15,387 nt of DNA from Hyphomicrobiales bacterium (GCA_015494375.1 WGBL01000022.1:1-15387); one strand, 5' to 3'; numbered from the stretch's first letter, positions 1-10,092 are shown. Notes: a model not told the origin generated them from the letters alone. Program-made: numbers and translations.

Positions 1-9
1 GAGCACGTT

Positions 10-90
10 AGGCTCACCGGGCGGGAGGCTCATCTGGAGGGAGGCTCACCAGGTAGGCTTGAGGCGCACCAGATAGGCTTCAAGTGGGCT
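10..90. repeat. Degenerate tandem repeat, about 16-bp period
   Basis: Four to five diverged copies of a unit beginning AGGCTC or AGGCTT follow each other from position 10. The first two are exactly 16 bp (AGGCTCACCGGGCGGG and AGGCTCATCTGGAGGG), and later ones vary from 13 to 20 bp. The array may continue beyond the left edge of the window. It lies downstream of the minus-strand SPOR-like gene, and no gene is recognisable in 1-231. Its function is unknown. Confidence 0.6.
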
Positions 91-231
91 TGCAGCCCCG
101 GCCTACGCTGACCCATAGGCGACTTGCCGAAGCGCCGGTCTCCACTGCTGGCCCGGAAGCCAGATCGTGCGCCTGGCGCCGCCCCGATGGCCGCTGCCCC
201 CCAAGGTTGGGTTGGTTGCCCTCGGCTGCTC

Positions 232-1803
232 CTAGAGCGGCGCGCCAACAAAGCGCGTCACTTTGCACGGCACCCTTTGGCTGGTGAGCGCCTGGCAGAT
301 TCGCTGTGCCTTCTCAGGCGCCAGCAGCGGGCCGGCGATAAGGCGGTATCTCGGCCCATCGGCCCCGGTGTTGTGGGCGCTGCTGAAAAAGGGCACGAGC
401 CCGGCCAAGAGGGCGCCATGGCGCTCGCGGATGAGATCCCAGGAAAGGCGCACCGACGCAATGTTGGGCCCGCGCGCGAGCTCGAGCCCGAGCTTGCGCC
501 GCCCCGGGAGCGGCACTCTGGCTGCCGGCGCCGCTCCAGCCGTTGGCGCCGCTGGAGCCGCAGTTGGCCGAGGCGCTGCCAAGGCCGTCTTCTTGCCGGC
601 CGGTGTCGCGTGCGCTGGGGTGCGCGTTTTTGCCGGCTGAGATGAAACGGGGACCGAAGCCCCGTTGGGCGCAACGCCGAGATCAATGGGCAGCCCGTCC
701 ACGGGCGGCACAATGACGCCGCCGAGTGCTTCCGCGTCCGCCGTGCCATCGCCGCCGGTGCCGCTGTTGACACCGCTAAAGCCGTCTTTCCCAATCGTGA
801 CGCCCCCAATCGTAACGCCAACAATCTGAGGCCCGGCCGCAGTGCCCTGATCCTCGACCATGCCCCGCCCTCCAACAACCGCTTTCGCCGCCGCCTTCTC
901 CACCGACGCCTGGCGCACGACCGCGGTCGTAAAGGGCACGATCGCCCCCTGGGCTTGCGCATTGAGCCCTTCAACGTTGCCCTGGCTTGCATTGAGGCCG
1001 GGCTGGCGCTTGCCAGGCGCCTTCGGAGCCGCTCTTGCAGAGACCTTTGCAGCTCTTGCGGAGAGCTCTACGACCCTGTTCCGAGCCGGGCCGGCGGCCT
1101 GTGCTTTGCTCTCGGTTTGCGAGAAACCGGCGTTTTGCGGGAAACCGGCCTTCGCCCGACGCCCGGCCTTGACCGAGCCGGTGGCCCCAGCGCCACCGCT
1201 GCCCTCGAGCCTTGCAAGACGCGCCAGGATCGTGGTCTGGCTTTGCCTCAGCTCGGCCACTTCTATGCGCACATTGGCGACGTTCTTCTCGAGGGTGCTC
1301 AGGTTTTTCTCGAACTTCGCCAAATCGAGACGCGCGGCCTTTGTTTCTCGGGCGACACGCACGACTGCCTGGCGGTTCGCCTCGAGCCCCCGCGCCAAGG
1401 CCTCCTCTTTCTGCCCAGCAGTGGCTCCGCCGAGTTCGACATAGGCCAGATAGCCCAATGCCAGGATCGCAAGCAGGCACCAGGCCACCAGATAAAGTCG
1501 GGCCGATTGAATGCGCTCCGAGCCCCCCGGCTCGGCGCCCCGGCAACCATCGACATGGCCGCCGTGATCATTGGCGCCACCATGAGCACCATGACCACCA
1601 TGGCCCCCACGGCCATCATGACCACCGTGACCGCCGTCACCACTCCGCCCCGCCTGGTCGCCATGCCTCTCATGGCCCGCGAGCCCGCCGTTCGCCGCAG
1701 CTCCGGCCGGCCCGCCGTCCAACAAATCATCTTTCGGCATGATTGTCGCCATCCCCGCACTGGGCCCCTCGGCCAACGTCACCAAATGGTCGCAACGCTC
1801 CAT
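232..1803 (-). CDS. Membrane-anchored SPOR-like protein with Gly/His-rich cytoplasmic N-terminus
   Basis: The reading frame stays open up to a TTG at 1995. I chose the first ATG (1803, 523 aa), but ATGs at 1752 and 1740 are equally possible because none has a good ribosome binding site. Counting from the TTG, the order is: a Gly/His-rich stretch with nine histidines at residues 108-147; one hydrophobic segment at about 167-186; a charged heptad-like coiled coil at about 191-262; a long Ala/Pro/Gly linker; and a C-terminal module at about 503-587. That module aligns by eye with the SPOR domain encoded at 5866-7305, sharing the Y-R-x3-GP core and a Cys-x9-Cys pair. SPOR domains bind septal peptidoglycan lacking stem peptides, so a periplasmic division or envelope role is inferred. 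The His-rich part could bind metal, but this is unproven. The exact family is not recognised. Confidence 0.75.
   Translation of the reverse strand: MERCDHLVTLAEGPSAGMATIMPKDDLLDGGPAGAAANGGLAGHERHGDQAGRSGDGGHGGHDGRGGHGGHGAHGGANDHGGHVDGCRGAEPGGSERIQSARLYLVAWCLLAILALGYLAYVELGGATAGQKEEALARGLEANRQAVVRVARETKAARLDLAKFEKNLSTLEKNVANVRIEVAELRQSQTTILARLARLEGSGGAGATGSVKAGRRAKAGFPQNAGFSQTESKAQAAGPARNRVVELSARAAKVSARAAPKAPGKRQPGLNASQGNVEGLNAQAQGAIVPFTTAVVRQASVEKAAAKAVVGGRGMVEDQGTAAGPQIVGVTIGGVTIGKDGFSGVNSGTGGDGTADAEALGGVIVPPVDGLPIDLGVAPNGASVPVSSQPAKTRTPAHATPAGKKTALAAPRPTAAPAAPTAGAAPAARVPLPGRRKLGLELARGPNIASVRLSWDLIRERHGALLAGLVPFFSSAHNTGADGPRYRLIAGPLLAPEKAQRICQALTSQRVPCKVTRFVGAPL
1555..1674 (-). repeat. Gly/His-codon repeat tract inside the SPOR-like gene
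   Basis: This stretch encodes repeated Gly-Gly-His and related triplets, with nine His in about 40 residues. On the plus strand it appears as recurring CACCATGACCACC-like blocks. It lies in the predicted cytoplasmic segment before the transmembrane helix. Such tracts may coordinate Ni, Zn or Cu, or may simply reflect slippage expansion. Confidence 0.7.
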
Positions 1804-2340
1804 CGAGTCGCCCGATTGGTCAACGAGAATGCCGGGGCCTGGGGACAATCTGGGCAAAGCCTTGTGGAGAACGGCACTTCTTCCACAAGTGCCAACCACT
1901 GCTGACGCAGCGAAACGCTGGTATTTGTGGGGTTCTCCGTTGGTTGCACCCGAGACGGCTGGCAAGCTCCTCGCGCGTATCCTCGCAAGAACCAAAGTAA
2001 AACTCGGTTATCGAATTTGAAAGCGCTTCTGCCGGCATTTGGGTTAAGACAATTGGGGCATGGGTCATGGTTTAAGAGGCGGCTGGTTTAGCGGGGGATG
2101 TGGACCGTTAAGTGGGGGTGTGAACCAGTTGGAGGAGGTGTGGACCACTTGGGGGGAGGTGTGGACTACTTGGGGCCGCGACTGGTGCAACTCTTGCATG
2201 TGGTTGCGCGTGCGTGGCACGACGGGCACCCCTTGGAGCGGCCGAGCGCGTGCCGCCTCAAGCGAATGCCGTCTGCATCCGCAGTAGAGTGATCGACCCC
2301 AACACGAATCCCGAGCCCGGGGCTGCCCACGGAGACCGCA
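1804..2340. other. Divergent intergenic region between SPOR-like gene and glmU
   Basis: This region of about 540 bp separates the minus-strand SPOR-like gene from glmU, so it should hold promoters for both. The part up to 1995 may instead encode the N-terminus of the SPOR-like protein if an upstream start is used. Bases 1990-2060 are less GC-rich than the surroundings and are the likeliest promoter area, but I could not assign -35/-10 boxes with confidence. The centre holds a 21-bp tandem array at 2087-2180. Nothing else recognisable was seen. Confidence 0.5.
2087..2180. repeat. Tandem repeat, 21-bp period, about 4.5 copies
   Basis: Consecutive copies occupy 2087-2107, 2108-2128, 2129-2148 (one base short) and 2149-2169, with a partial copy to 2180. 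The shared core resembles GGGGTGTGGACCACTTGG. Copies 3 and 4 are the most alike, and the first two have diverged. The G-runs are strongly strand-biased. The array lies about 160 bp upstream of the glmU start, in the presumed regulatory region. Function is unknown. Confidence 0.8.
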
Positions 2341-3780
2341 ATGTCCGGTGTCATGACTGAGCGCCCGACCGAGCGGCTGAACGAGCGCCCGCCGTTGGTG
2401 GTCATTCTCGCCGCGGGCAAGGGCACCCGTATGCGCTCCGACCGCCCCAAGGTGTTGCACGAGCTGGCGGGGCTCTCGTTACTCGGCCATGTCCTTGCGC
2501 TATCCGAGGCGCTCGGCTGTGCGCATCCGGCCGTCGTCGTGGGGCCGGACATGGCCGCAGTCGAGGCCGAGGCGCTGCGCCTTCTGCCCGGTGCCAGCAT
2601 TTGCCGCCAGGAGCGACAGGCCGGCACCGCCGATGCGGTCCGCGCCGCCGAGCGCGCCATCATGGCCCACGACGGCGATGTGCTGGTGCTCTATGGCGAT
2701 ACGCCACTGCTGACGGCGCCCACCTGCCGACGCATGCGCGAGGCGCTTGGCAAAGGGGCCGGGGTCGTCGTCCTCGGCTTCGAGCCAGAGGATCCGACGG
2801 GCTATGGCCGCCTCATCAGAGACGAGGCGGGCAACCTCCTGGCCATTCGCGAGCACAACGACGCCAGCGAGACCGAGCGCGCCATCGGGCTTTGCAATTC
2901 GGGCGTGATGGGCTTTGACGCCCGCACGCTCCTTTCGCTCGTTGCCGCCATCGGCAACGACAATGCGAAGGGTGAATACTACCTTACGGACGCGGTTGCG
3001 ATCGCGCGCGAGCGCGGCCTTGTGGTCTCCACGCTCACCTGTGACGAGGCGGAAGTGCTCGGCATCAACGATCGCAGCGAGCTCGCCCGCGCCGAGGGCA
3101 TCTGGCAGGCGCGCGCACGCACGCGGGCTATGCGCGCGGGCGTAAGCATGCAAGCGCCTGAGACGGTCTTTCTGTCCCACGACACCGAGCTTGGCCGCGA
3201 TGTCACCATCGAGCCCCATGTCGTCTTCGGCCCCGGTGTCACAGTCGGCGACGGCGTGCGCATCAAAGCGTTCAGCCATCTCGAAGGTGCCCGCATTGCG
3301 CCGGGCGCCACCATTGGCCCCTATGCGCGGCTCCGGCCCGGCGCCGAGATCGGCCCGGATGTGCGGATCGGCAATTTTGTCGAGGTCAAGCAGGCGACGA
3401 TCGCTGCCGGCGCCAAGGTCAACCACCTGAGCTATATCGGCGACGCCAGCGTTGGCGCCAAAGCGAACATCGGCGCCGGCACCATCACTTGCAACTACGA
3501 CGGCTTCGCCAAACACCGCACCGAGATCGGTGCGGGCGCCTTTATCGGCTCCAACAGCGCCCTTGTGGCGCCTGTGCGTATCGGCGCGGGTGCTTATGTC
3601 GGCTCGGGCAGTGTGATCTCGAAAGACGTGGCCGGGGATGCGCTTGCCCTCACGCGCGCACCGCAAAGCGAGCGCCCCGATTGGGCCGCCCGCTTTCGCC
3701 GCCGCCACGAGCGCGCCGAGGGGGCCACCGCCGATGAGGCCGACACCAATGGCGGAGATGAAGAGGGCGAGCGTGATTGA
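2341..3780 (+). CDS. glmU: Bifunctional GlmU: GlcN-1-P acetyltransferase / GlcNAc-1-P uridyltransferase
   Basis: This cytoplasmic enzyme makes UDP-GlcNAc, precursor of peptidoglycan and lipid A, in two steps: acetylation of glucosamine-1-phosphate by acetyl-CoA, then UMP transfer from UTP. The N-terminal nucleotidyltransferase shows the LAAGKGTRM loop (residues 23-31), QAGTA (93-97) and YGDTPLL (118-124). From about residue 280 the protein is hexapeptide repeats forming a left-handed beta-helix, with the predicted catalytic His362 in NHLSYIGDA and a TITCNYDG motif. At 479 aa it is slightly longer than E. coli GlmU because of a short N-terminal extension and a charged C-terminal tail. The start at 2341 is supported by GGAGA about 5 bp upstream. 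glmS follows 130 bp downstream on the same strand. glmM is not in the window. Confidence 0.98.
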   Translation: MSGVMTERPTERLNERPPLVVILAAGKGTRMRSDRPKVLHELAGLSLLGHVLALSEALGCAHPAVVVGPDMAAVEAEALRLLPGASICRQERQAGTADAVRAAERAIMAHDGDVLVLYGDTPLLTAPTCRRMREALGKGAGVVVLGFEPEDPTGYGRLIRDEAGNLLAIREHNDASETERAIGLCNSGVMGFDARTLLSLVAAIGNDNAKGEYYLTDAVAIARERGLVVSTLTCDEAEVLGINDRSELARAEGIWQARARTRAMRAGVSMQAPETVFLSHDTELGRDVTIEPHVVFGPGVTVGDGVRIKAFSHLEGARIAPGATIGPYARLRPGAEIGPDVRIGNFVEVKQATIAAGAKVNHLSYIGDASVGAKANIGAGTITCNYDGFAKHRTEIGAGAFIGSNSALVAPVRIGAGAYVGSGSVISKDVAGDALALTRAPQSERPDWAARFRRRHERAEGATADEADTNGGDEEGERD

Positions 3781-3802
3781 CGAAGGGAAGGCGCGCGTGC
3801 CA

Positions 3803-3901
3803 GGTCGCCATGCCGCGACTTTGGGGACATGCTTCGACCGATCCGTAACCGGGGACGACCAACGATCGCACAGTGGTCGCCATGGCACGCGACTTTGAGG
3901 A
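3803..3901 (+). repeat. Imperfect direct repeat in the glmU-glmS gap
   Basis: A unit of about 25 bp occurs at 3803-3827 and again at 3875-3901, 72 bp apart. Both copies share GGTCGCCATG followed by CGCGACTTTG (first copy GCGACTTTG) and end in GGGA or AGGA. The second copy carries the GAGGA that probably serves as the glmS ribosome binding site, so the first looks like a duplicated leader. No terminator is visible between the genes, so glmU and glmS are probably co-transcribed. Confidence 0.65.
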
Positions 3902-3910
3902 ATTGAGAAC

Positions 3911-5737
<1,827 letters not shown>

Positions 5738-5865
5738 GGCCCACGCTGCGGCGCACCCAACCCACAGCCTGCCAGCCACAGGCGGGCCTCGGATTTGCCG
5801 GAATTGGCTGCTTGTCGTAATGTCGTGGGCGGAGGTGCCTCAGAACCGATTCGTGGACACTTCAG

Positions 5866-7305
5866 ATGACCGTGCCGGCTTTTCCTCGCTTGGCAGTCCT
5901 TGTTTCCTTGGCTTTGTTGACCTCGAGCTTGCTGCTCCTGGCGATGGTCGTCGCTGCGGGGCCGCTCTCGGCAGCCGAGAACGCCACTCTCAAGGATGCC
6001 CGTAGGGCGCTCGAGCGCGGCAAGGCGCGGCTTGCGATCTCGCGCCTCACGAGTGCGCTTGAGACGGGCAAGCTGACAGCCAAAGAGACCGCACGCGCGT
6101 TCTATCTTCGCGGGCTCGCGTTTGCGCGGGCCGGCAAGCAGGCCCAGGCCATTGCCGACTTGACAAGCGCCCTCTGGATGAAGGGGTTGAGTGCCGAGGA
6201 GCGGAAAAGAGCCGAGGAGGAGCGCAAGAAGCTCTATGCAAGCGTGGGCGTTGCCGCGACGCCCGCTGGCCGCATTGCTCTCAGGACTTCGCCCGGGGCC
6301 GGAGCCCCTGGGGCTGGCGGAGCCGGGGCCGCGGGCAACAAAAGCGGTTCCGGCACCACTCAAGGCGGATTCGACCTGAGCGGCATCTTTGGGCGCAGCC
6401 TTAGCCTTGGGGGGCTCTTTGGCTCCGGCCGACGCGGCACACAACGCATCACGATTTCGACCCCCGAGAGCCGCACCGCCCAGGCCGAGCGCCCCGAGCG
6501 CGGCGGGGCATCGCCCACCGACTGGTCGACAGTGGCCAGACCTGATAAGCCCGAGACGAGCAACGCCATCATGCGTCAGACACCTGGCACACCTCGAATT
6601 GCCGCAAACGCTCGCAATGAGCAAGGCGCTGCGCCACGTGTCGGGCCTCTCCGCCGCCCGCCCAGCAGCAATGCCACTGGCAAACGAAGCACAGCAGAAA
6701 GTGGCAATGGCGCCCGCAACGGTGCGAGTGCGAGTCGAAGCGGCGGAGCAAGTAGTGGCATCGGGAGCCTTTTCGGCGGCCTGCTCGCCGGCCTCACCAC
6801 ACGAGCAAGCCCATCGAGCGGCTCGGATGACGCGCAAGCATGGCGCACCGAGGCGGTGCCTGGCCGCCCGTCGCCCTCTGCGATATCCTCGTCCCGCGCC
6901 CCCCGCTCATCGCGCGCTTCCCGCGCACCCCGCACCTTCCGCGGCCAAGCGGAGAGCGCTCGGGGCTCCGCTGTGCGCCCCCCCGCGGTCTCGAGCTGGC
7001 AACCATCCACCGTTCGCCAACCCGCCGCTAGGGTCGCGCGGGCCGACAAGCCTCGCGGCCGCTACAGCCTGCAGATCGCGGCACTCCGCAGCCCCGAGGA
7101 AGCCAATGCCAAGGTCGTCGAGCTCATGGCCAAGCACGGCAAGCTGCTGGGCAATCGCCTGCCGCGCGTCGACAAGACGGTGCTTGGCAATATGGGCACC
7201 TTCTACCGCGTCCATGTGGGCCCATTTGTGAGCAAGGCCGAGTCGCTCCGATTCTGCAACAAGCTGCGGCGTGTCGGTGTCGACTGTTTCCTGATAAAAT
7301 CATAA
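5866..7305 (+). CDS. Exported SPOR-domain protein with TPR-like N-terminal region
   Basis: The 479-aa product starts with a clear signal peptide or membrane anchor (hydrophobic residues about 8-32, possible cleavage near LSA-AE). A helical region at about residues 38-125 resembles two TPR units (YLRGLAFARAGKQAQAIADL). A long Gly/Ser/Arg-rich low-complexity stretch (about 130-395) follows. Residues 398-479 form a SPOR domain: YSLQIAALRSPEEA, then YRVHVGPF and a Cys464-x9-Cys474 pair. SPOR domains bind denuded septal glycan, so a periplasmic role in division or wall turnover is inferred. It lies 128 bp after glmS on the same strand. The ATG has no strong ribosome binding site. I do not recognise a specific named family. 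The disordered middle differs in composition from its neighbours, which is common for such linkers. Confidence 0.85.
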   Translation: MTVPAFPRLAVLVSLALLTSSLLLLAMVVAAGPLSAAENATLKDARRALERGKARLAISRLTSALETGKLTAKETARAFYLRGLAFARAGKQAQAIADLTSALWMKGLSAEERKRAEEERKKLYASVGVAATPAGRIALRTSPGAGAPGAGGAGAAGNKSGSGTTQGGFDLSGIFGRSLSLGGLFGSGRRGTQRITISTPESRTAQAERPERGGASPTDWSTVARPDKPETSNAIMRQTPGTPRIAANARNEQGAAPRVGPLRRPPSSNATGKRSTAESGNGARNGASASRSGGASSGIGSLFGGLLAGLTTRASPSSGSDDAQAWRTEAVPGRPSPSAISSSRAPRSSRASRAPRTFRGQAESARGSAVRPPAVSSWQPSTVRQPAARVARADKPRGRYSLQIAALRSPEEANAKVVELMAKHGKLLGNRLPRVDKTVLGNMGTFYRVHVGPFVSKAESLRFCNKLRRVGVDCFLIKS

Positions 7306-7625
7306 CCTGCAGATAAGCGCAGAATGGCTCTGGAGTGGTCTTCTGGAACGCTTCCAGGTCTCGCGGGGGACAAGCGAGGCCCCGGGCCCTGCTGAATGCG
7401 AGGCGCCTTGCGCTCTCCATCCCTATTCGACCGAAGGCATGCTTTATGCTTGTCTCTTGGAAGGGTATGGTTCGAGGCGCGATTCGGCTCGGCTATGGCA
7501 AGGCCAACTGCGGCAAGAGGCCCAGCCGGCCCAGCCGCCTTTAGTGCAGCTGCATGAGACATCAAATCATGTGATGCCCTCCAAGCGCTCCATGCGCTTC
7601 GCTTGCCGGCATCAGACGAGGTTCG
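7306..7625. other. Intergenic region between SPOR protein gene and DUF502 gene
   Basis: No convincing gene was found in these 320 bp: short open frames exist on both strands, but none resembles a known protein. A small perfect hairpin (CTGGAA-CGC-TTCCAG) lies near 7343, without a T-run. The DUF502 promoter may lie here, but no boxes could be assigned. Confidence 0.5.
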
Positions 7626-8531
7626 ATGAACGACAAGAAAGCGGACAGAGCAGACGACCGCAAAGCCGAGGCACCACTCGCTGAAGGCGAGGACCGCGGC
7701 GATTCGCTTGCGCGCCTGGCCGAGTCTGACAGCTCGGGCGGCGGCTTGCGGATCGGCGCGCGTTTGCGCAACTACTTCCTTACCGGCCTCGTGATCGTCG
7801 GCCCTGTCAGCATCACCATTTATATCGTCTGGTGGTTCATCAATGTCATAGACGCCTGGATCAAGCCGCTTGTTCCCGACGTCTACAATCCCGACACCTA
7901 TCTGCCCGTATCGATCCCGGGGGTCGGGCTCGTCTTCGCCATCGTCATGCTGACACTGATCGGCGCGCTCGCGGCCAACCTCTTCGGGCGCACGCTCATC
8001 AGCTATGGCGAGACGGTGGTGGGGCGCATGCCGGTGGTGCGCAACGTCTATCGCGGGCTCAAGCAGCTCTTCGAGACGGTGCTCTCGCAATCGAGCGGCT
8101 CCTTCCAGCGCGTGGCCCTGGTGGAGTATCCCCGGCGGGGGCTCTATGCCATCGTTTTCATCTCAACCGAGACCAAAGGCGAGGTGGCCCACAAGTGGGA
8201 GGGCGACAGCAAGCTCGTGAGCGTCTTTCTGCCGACCACCCCTAATCCCACATCGGGCTATCTGCTGTTCGTGCCTGAAAACGACATTCTTGAGCTCGAT
8301 ATGACGGTTGAGGAAGCCGCAAAGATGGTGATCTCGGCGGGCCTCGTGACACCGGAATATCAGAGCGAGCTCAAGTCTCTGGCCGATGAGGCGCGACACA
8401 AGCAGCAAAACAAGCAGCAAAAGAAGTCGCGCCAGAACAAACGCAAGAATGCAAAGAACCCCCAATCAGCCCCCGCCCCCTCTGGTGAAGCGGCAAGCAA
8501 GCCACATCGGCCGCGCACGCCGGTTGCTTGA
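7626..8531 (+). CDS. DUF502 family inner-membrane protein
   Basis: The 301-aa product has a charged N-terminus (about 45 aa), then LRNYFLTGLVIVGP leading into a first hydrophobic helix (about 47-75) and a second at about 96-120 (IPGVGLVFAIVMLTLIGALA). Next comes GRMPVVRNVYRGLKQLFETVL, the characteristic DUF502 signature, and a soluble beta-rich portion. The function of the family is unknown. In alphaproteobacteria it is often found near glmS and recG, and here it follows the glmS neighbourhood. The C-terminal tail (about residues 256-301) is extremely rich in Lys, Gln, Asn and Arg and is probably disordered. The start has GAGG 4 bp upstream. The gene faces the cyd cluster convergently. Confidence 0.9.
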   Translation: MNDKKADRADDRKAEAPLAEGEDRGDSLARLAESDSSGGGLRIGARLRNYFLTGLVIVGPVSITIYIVWWFINVIDAWIKPLVPDVYNPDTYLPVSIPGVGLVFAIVMLTLIGALAANLFGRTLISYGETVVGRMPVVRNVYRGLKQLFETVLSQSSGSFQRVALVEYPRRGLYAIVFISTETKGEVAHKWEGDSKLVSVFLPTTPNPTSGYLLFVPENDILELDMTVEEAAKMVISAGLVTPEYQSELKSLADEARHKQQNKQQKKSRQNKRKNAKNPQSAPAPSGEAASKPHRPRTPVA

Positions 8532-8533
8532 AT

Positions 8534-8557
8534 GGCCGCCTGAGCGCTGCCTTTTTT
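8534..8557 (+). terminator. Candidate rho-independent terminator after the DUF502 gene
   Basis: An imperfect GC-rich stem (GGC-C-GC paired with GC-T-GCC, one mismatch) is followed directly by six T residues, 2 bp after the stop codon. Its position between convergent genes fits a terminator. The stem is short and has a mismatch, so confidence is moderate. Confidence 0.5.
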
Positions 8558-8657
8558 GATTGGGGACCTGAACGCCGGCCTCTTTGATTGTTGATTGGGG
8601 AGTTATGTTTCCTGCAGAGCCTGTTGCAACATACAACGGCGTAAATACGGGAAATAT

Positions 8658-8682
8658 AGACTATCCCCCCGGCTGACAGTCT
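8658..8682 (-). terminator. Candidate terminator hairpin after cydX
   Basis: An 8-bp stem (AGACTGTC with GATAGTCT, one G-U pair in the minus-strand RNA) encloses a 9-nt loop, 10 bp beyond the cydX stop. The following minus-strand sequence (ATATTTCC) has only a weak T-run. On the plus strand it is followed by TTTG, so it might act in both directions. Confidence 0.4.
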
Positions 8683-8692
8683 TTTGAGCCTC

Positions 8693-8815
8693 TTAAGACA
8701 CGTCGCGGTGTCTTTCAGTCTCCTCCTGCTCCTCAAGCAACTCGAGCCACATGGCATTGAGGATGGCAAAGGCGACGGCCAGCCCGAGGCCCAGAACCCA
8801 AGAAAAATACCACAT
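8693..8815 (-). CDS. cydX: CydX, small subunit of cytochrome bd oxidase
   Basis: Reading the minus strand gives a 40-residue protein starting MWYFSWVLGLGLAVAFAILN and ending in a Glu-rich tail (LEEQEETERHRDVS). The MWYF-W-LG start and single transmembrane helix are diagnostic of the CydX/YbgT family. CydX binds next to CydA in the membrane and stabilises the haems of the bd oxidase. A ribosome binding site (GAGGA) lies 8 bp before the chosen ATG. An in-frame ATG five codons upstream (8830) would add MRKRI but overlaps that site. The gene lies 87 bp downstream of cydB, in the expected position. It is short enough for length cutoffs to miss it. Confidence 0.93.
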   Translation of the reverse strand: MWYFSWVLGLGLAVAFAILNAMWLELLEEQEETERHRDVS

Positions 8816-8902
8816 AATGCGTTTCCTCATGGTGCGAGTGTGGCGCTTCAGCCCATGGCGGGGTCTTCGTGTGGCCCGGCGTCGGCGCCAGGAGCGGATG
8901 GC

Positions 8903-10051
8903 TCAATAGGATTCCCTGCTCGCAAGCAACGCCTCCAAACTAACCTTGCCGCGGATGACATAATAGACCCACGAGGTATAGGCAATGATCAGCGGCATGA
9001 AGACGAGCGTTGCAATGAGCATCAGAAAGAGCGTGAGATGACTGGAAGAGGCGTCCCAGACGGTGAGGCTCATGCTCGGGTTGCTCGATGACGGCAATAT
9101 GAAGGGGAACATGGCCAGCCCGGGCGTGGCGATGACGCCGGCAATGCCGAGCCCGCTTGCGACCAGCGCAAGTCGGCCGCGCTTGAACTGGAGCAGGAAC
9201 GCAGCAACACCAAGCCCGAGCAGCCCTACAAGGGGCCCCAGCCATTTCCCGGGCGCTGCATTGAGATTGGCCGCCCAGGCGCCCGCCTCGCGGGCCACGG
9301 TCTTGGCGAGCGGATTGGCCTCGGCACCCGGCGCTGCACCGGCGCGGATCACATACCCCTCGACCAATCCCGCCCAAACGATAGCCCCGCAGATGGCGAA
9401 CAGCGCAACCGCGCCCACGCCCGCAACAGCGCCAAAGTGCCGTGCCCTCCGCGCCACGTCGCCTTCGGTCTTGAGAACGAGCCATGCCGCACCATGCTGG
9501 ATGACCATGGCCAGTGCGAGTAGGCCGCACAGGAGCGCAAAGGGGTTGAGCAGGCCCGCAAAGCTCCCCTCATAGACCGGCCGCAAGTCTTCGGTGAGGC
9601 GAAAGGGCACGCCTTGCAAAACATTGCCCATGGCAATGCCAAACACCAGAGGGGGAACAATGCCGCTTACGAAAAGGCCCCCGTCCCAGATGGCGCGCCA
9701 GCGCGGGTCTTTGTTCTTCGAGCGGAAAACAAAGCTTACGGGCCTCACGATAAGCGCCGCCAGCACCAGAAACATGGCGACATAAAAACCCGAGAAAGCA
9801 AGAGCATAGAGCGGCGGCCAGGCGGCGAATATGGCGCCGCCGCCAAGCACAAACCAGACCTGGTTGCCTTCCCATACCGGGCCCACCGTATTGATGATGA
9901 GCCGGCGCTCCTCGTCGTTGCGGCCGGCGAATGGCAAGAGTGCGCCCGCCCCCATATCGAACCCATCGGTCACCATGAAACCGACAAGCAGCAGCCCCAG
10001 CAGCAGCCACCAGATGATCTTGAGTGTTTCATAGTCGATGGGTGGCACCAT
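8903..10051 (-). CDS. cydB: Cytochrome bd ubiquinol oxidase subunit II
   Basis: This multi-pass membrane subunit pairs with CydA in the bd quinol oxidase, which reduces O2 to water with high affinity and builds a proton gradient. The chosen start gives 382 aa beginning MVPPIDYETLKIIWWLL, which matches the family start (E. coli MIDYEVLRFIWWLL). The frame is open upstream to 10144, but that extension is translated tandem-repeat sequence and is rejected. VTDGFDMG (27-34) carries the conserved aspartates corresponding to E. coli Asp26/Asp29. GNQVWFVLGGGAIFAAWP, FSGFYVAM, RPVSF and GNVLQGVPF are also typical. A GGGAG lies about 11 bp before the ATG. It is separated from cydA by 150 bp filled with short repeats, an unusually long gap for this pair. 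Confidence 0.97.
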   Translation of the reverse strand: MVPPIDYETLKIIWWLLLGLLLVGFMVTDGFDMGAGALLPFAGRNDEERRLIINTVGPVWEGNQVWFVLGGGAIFAAWPPLYALAFSGFYVAMFLVLAALIVRPVSFVFRSKNKDPRWRAIWDGGLFVSGIVPPLVFGIAMGNVLQGVPFRLTEDLRPVYEGSFAGLLNPFALLCGLLALAMVIQHGAAWLVLKTEGDVARRARHFGAVAGVGAVALFAICGAIVWAGLVEGYVIRAGAAPGAEANPLAKTVAREAGAWAANLNAAPGKWLGPLVGLLGLGVAAFLLQFKRGRLALVASGLGIAGVIATPGLAMFPFILPSSSNPSMSLTVWDASSSHLTLFLMLIATLVFMPLIIAYTSWVYYVIRGKVSLEALLASRESY

Positions 10052-10092
10052 GGCTCTTGCGCTCCCGTGGGTCTTCGTAACGACACCGGCAC

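Noticed and set aside
955..1905. Plus-strand open frame of 316 codons opposite the SPOR-like gene
   Set aside because: The minus-strand frame is longer and has a transmembrane helix, coiled coil and SPOR-like end. The plus-strand product lacks these.
7335..7684. Small open frames in the gap before the DUF502 gene
   Set aside because: No ribosome binding site, no recognisable motif, and overlap with the start of DUF502 in a different frame.
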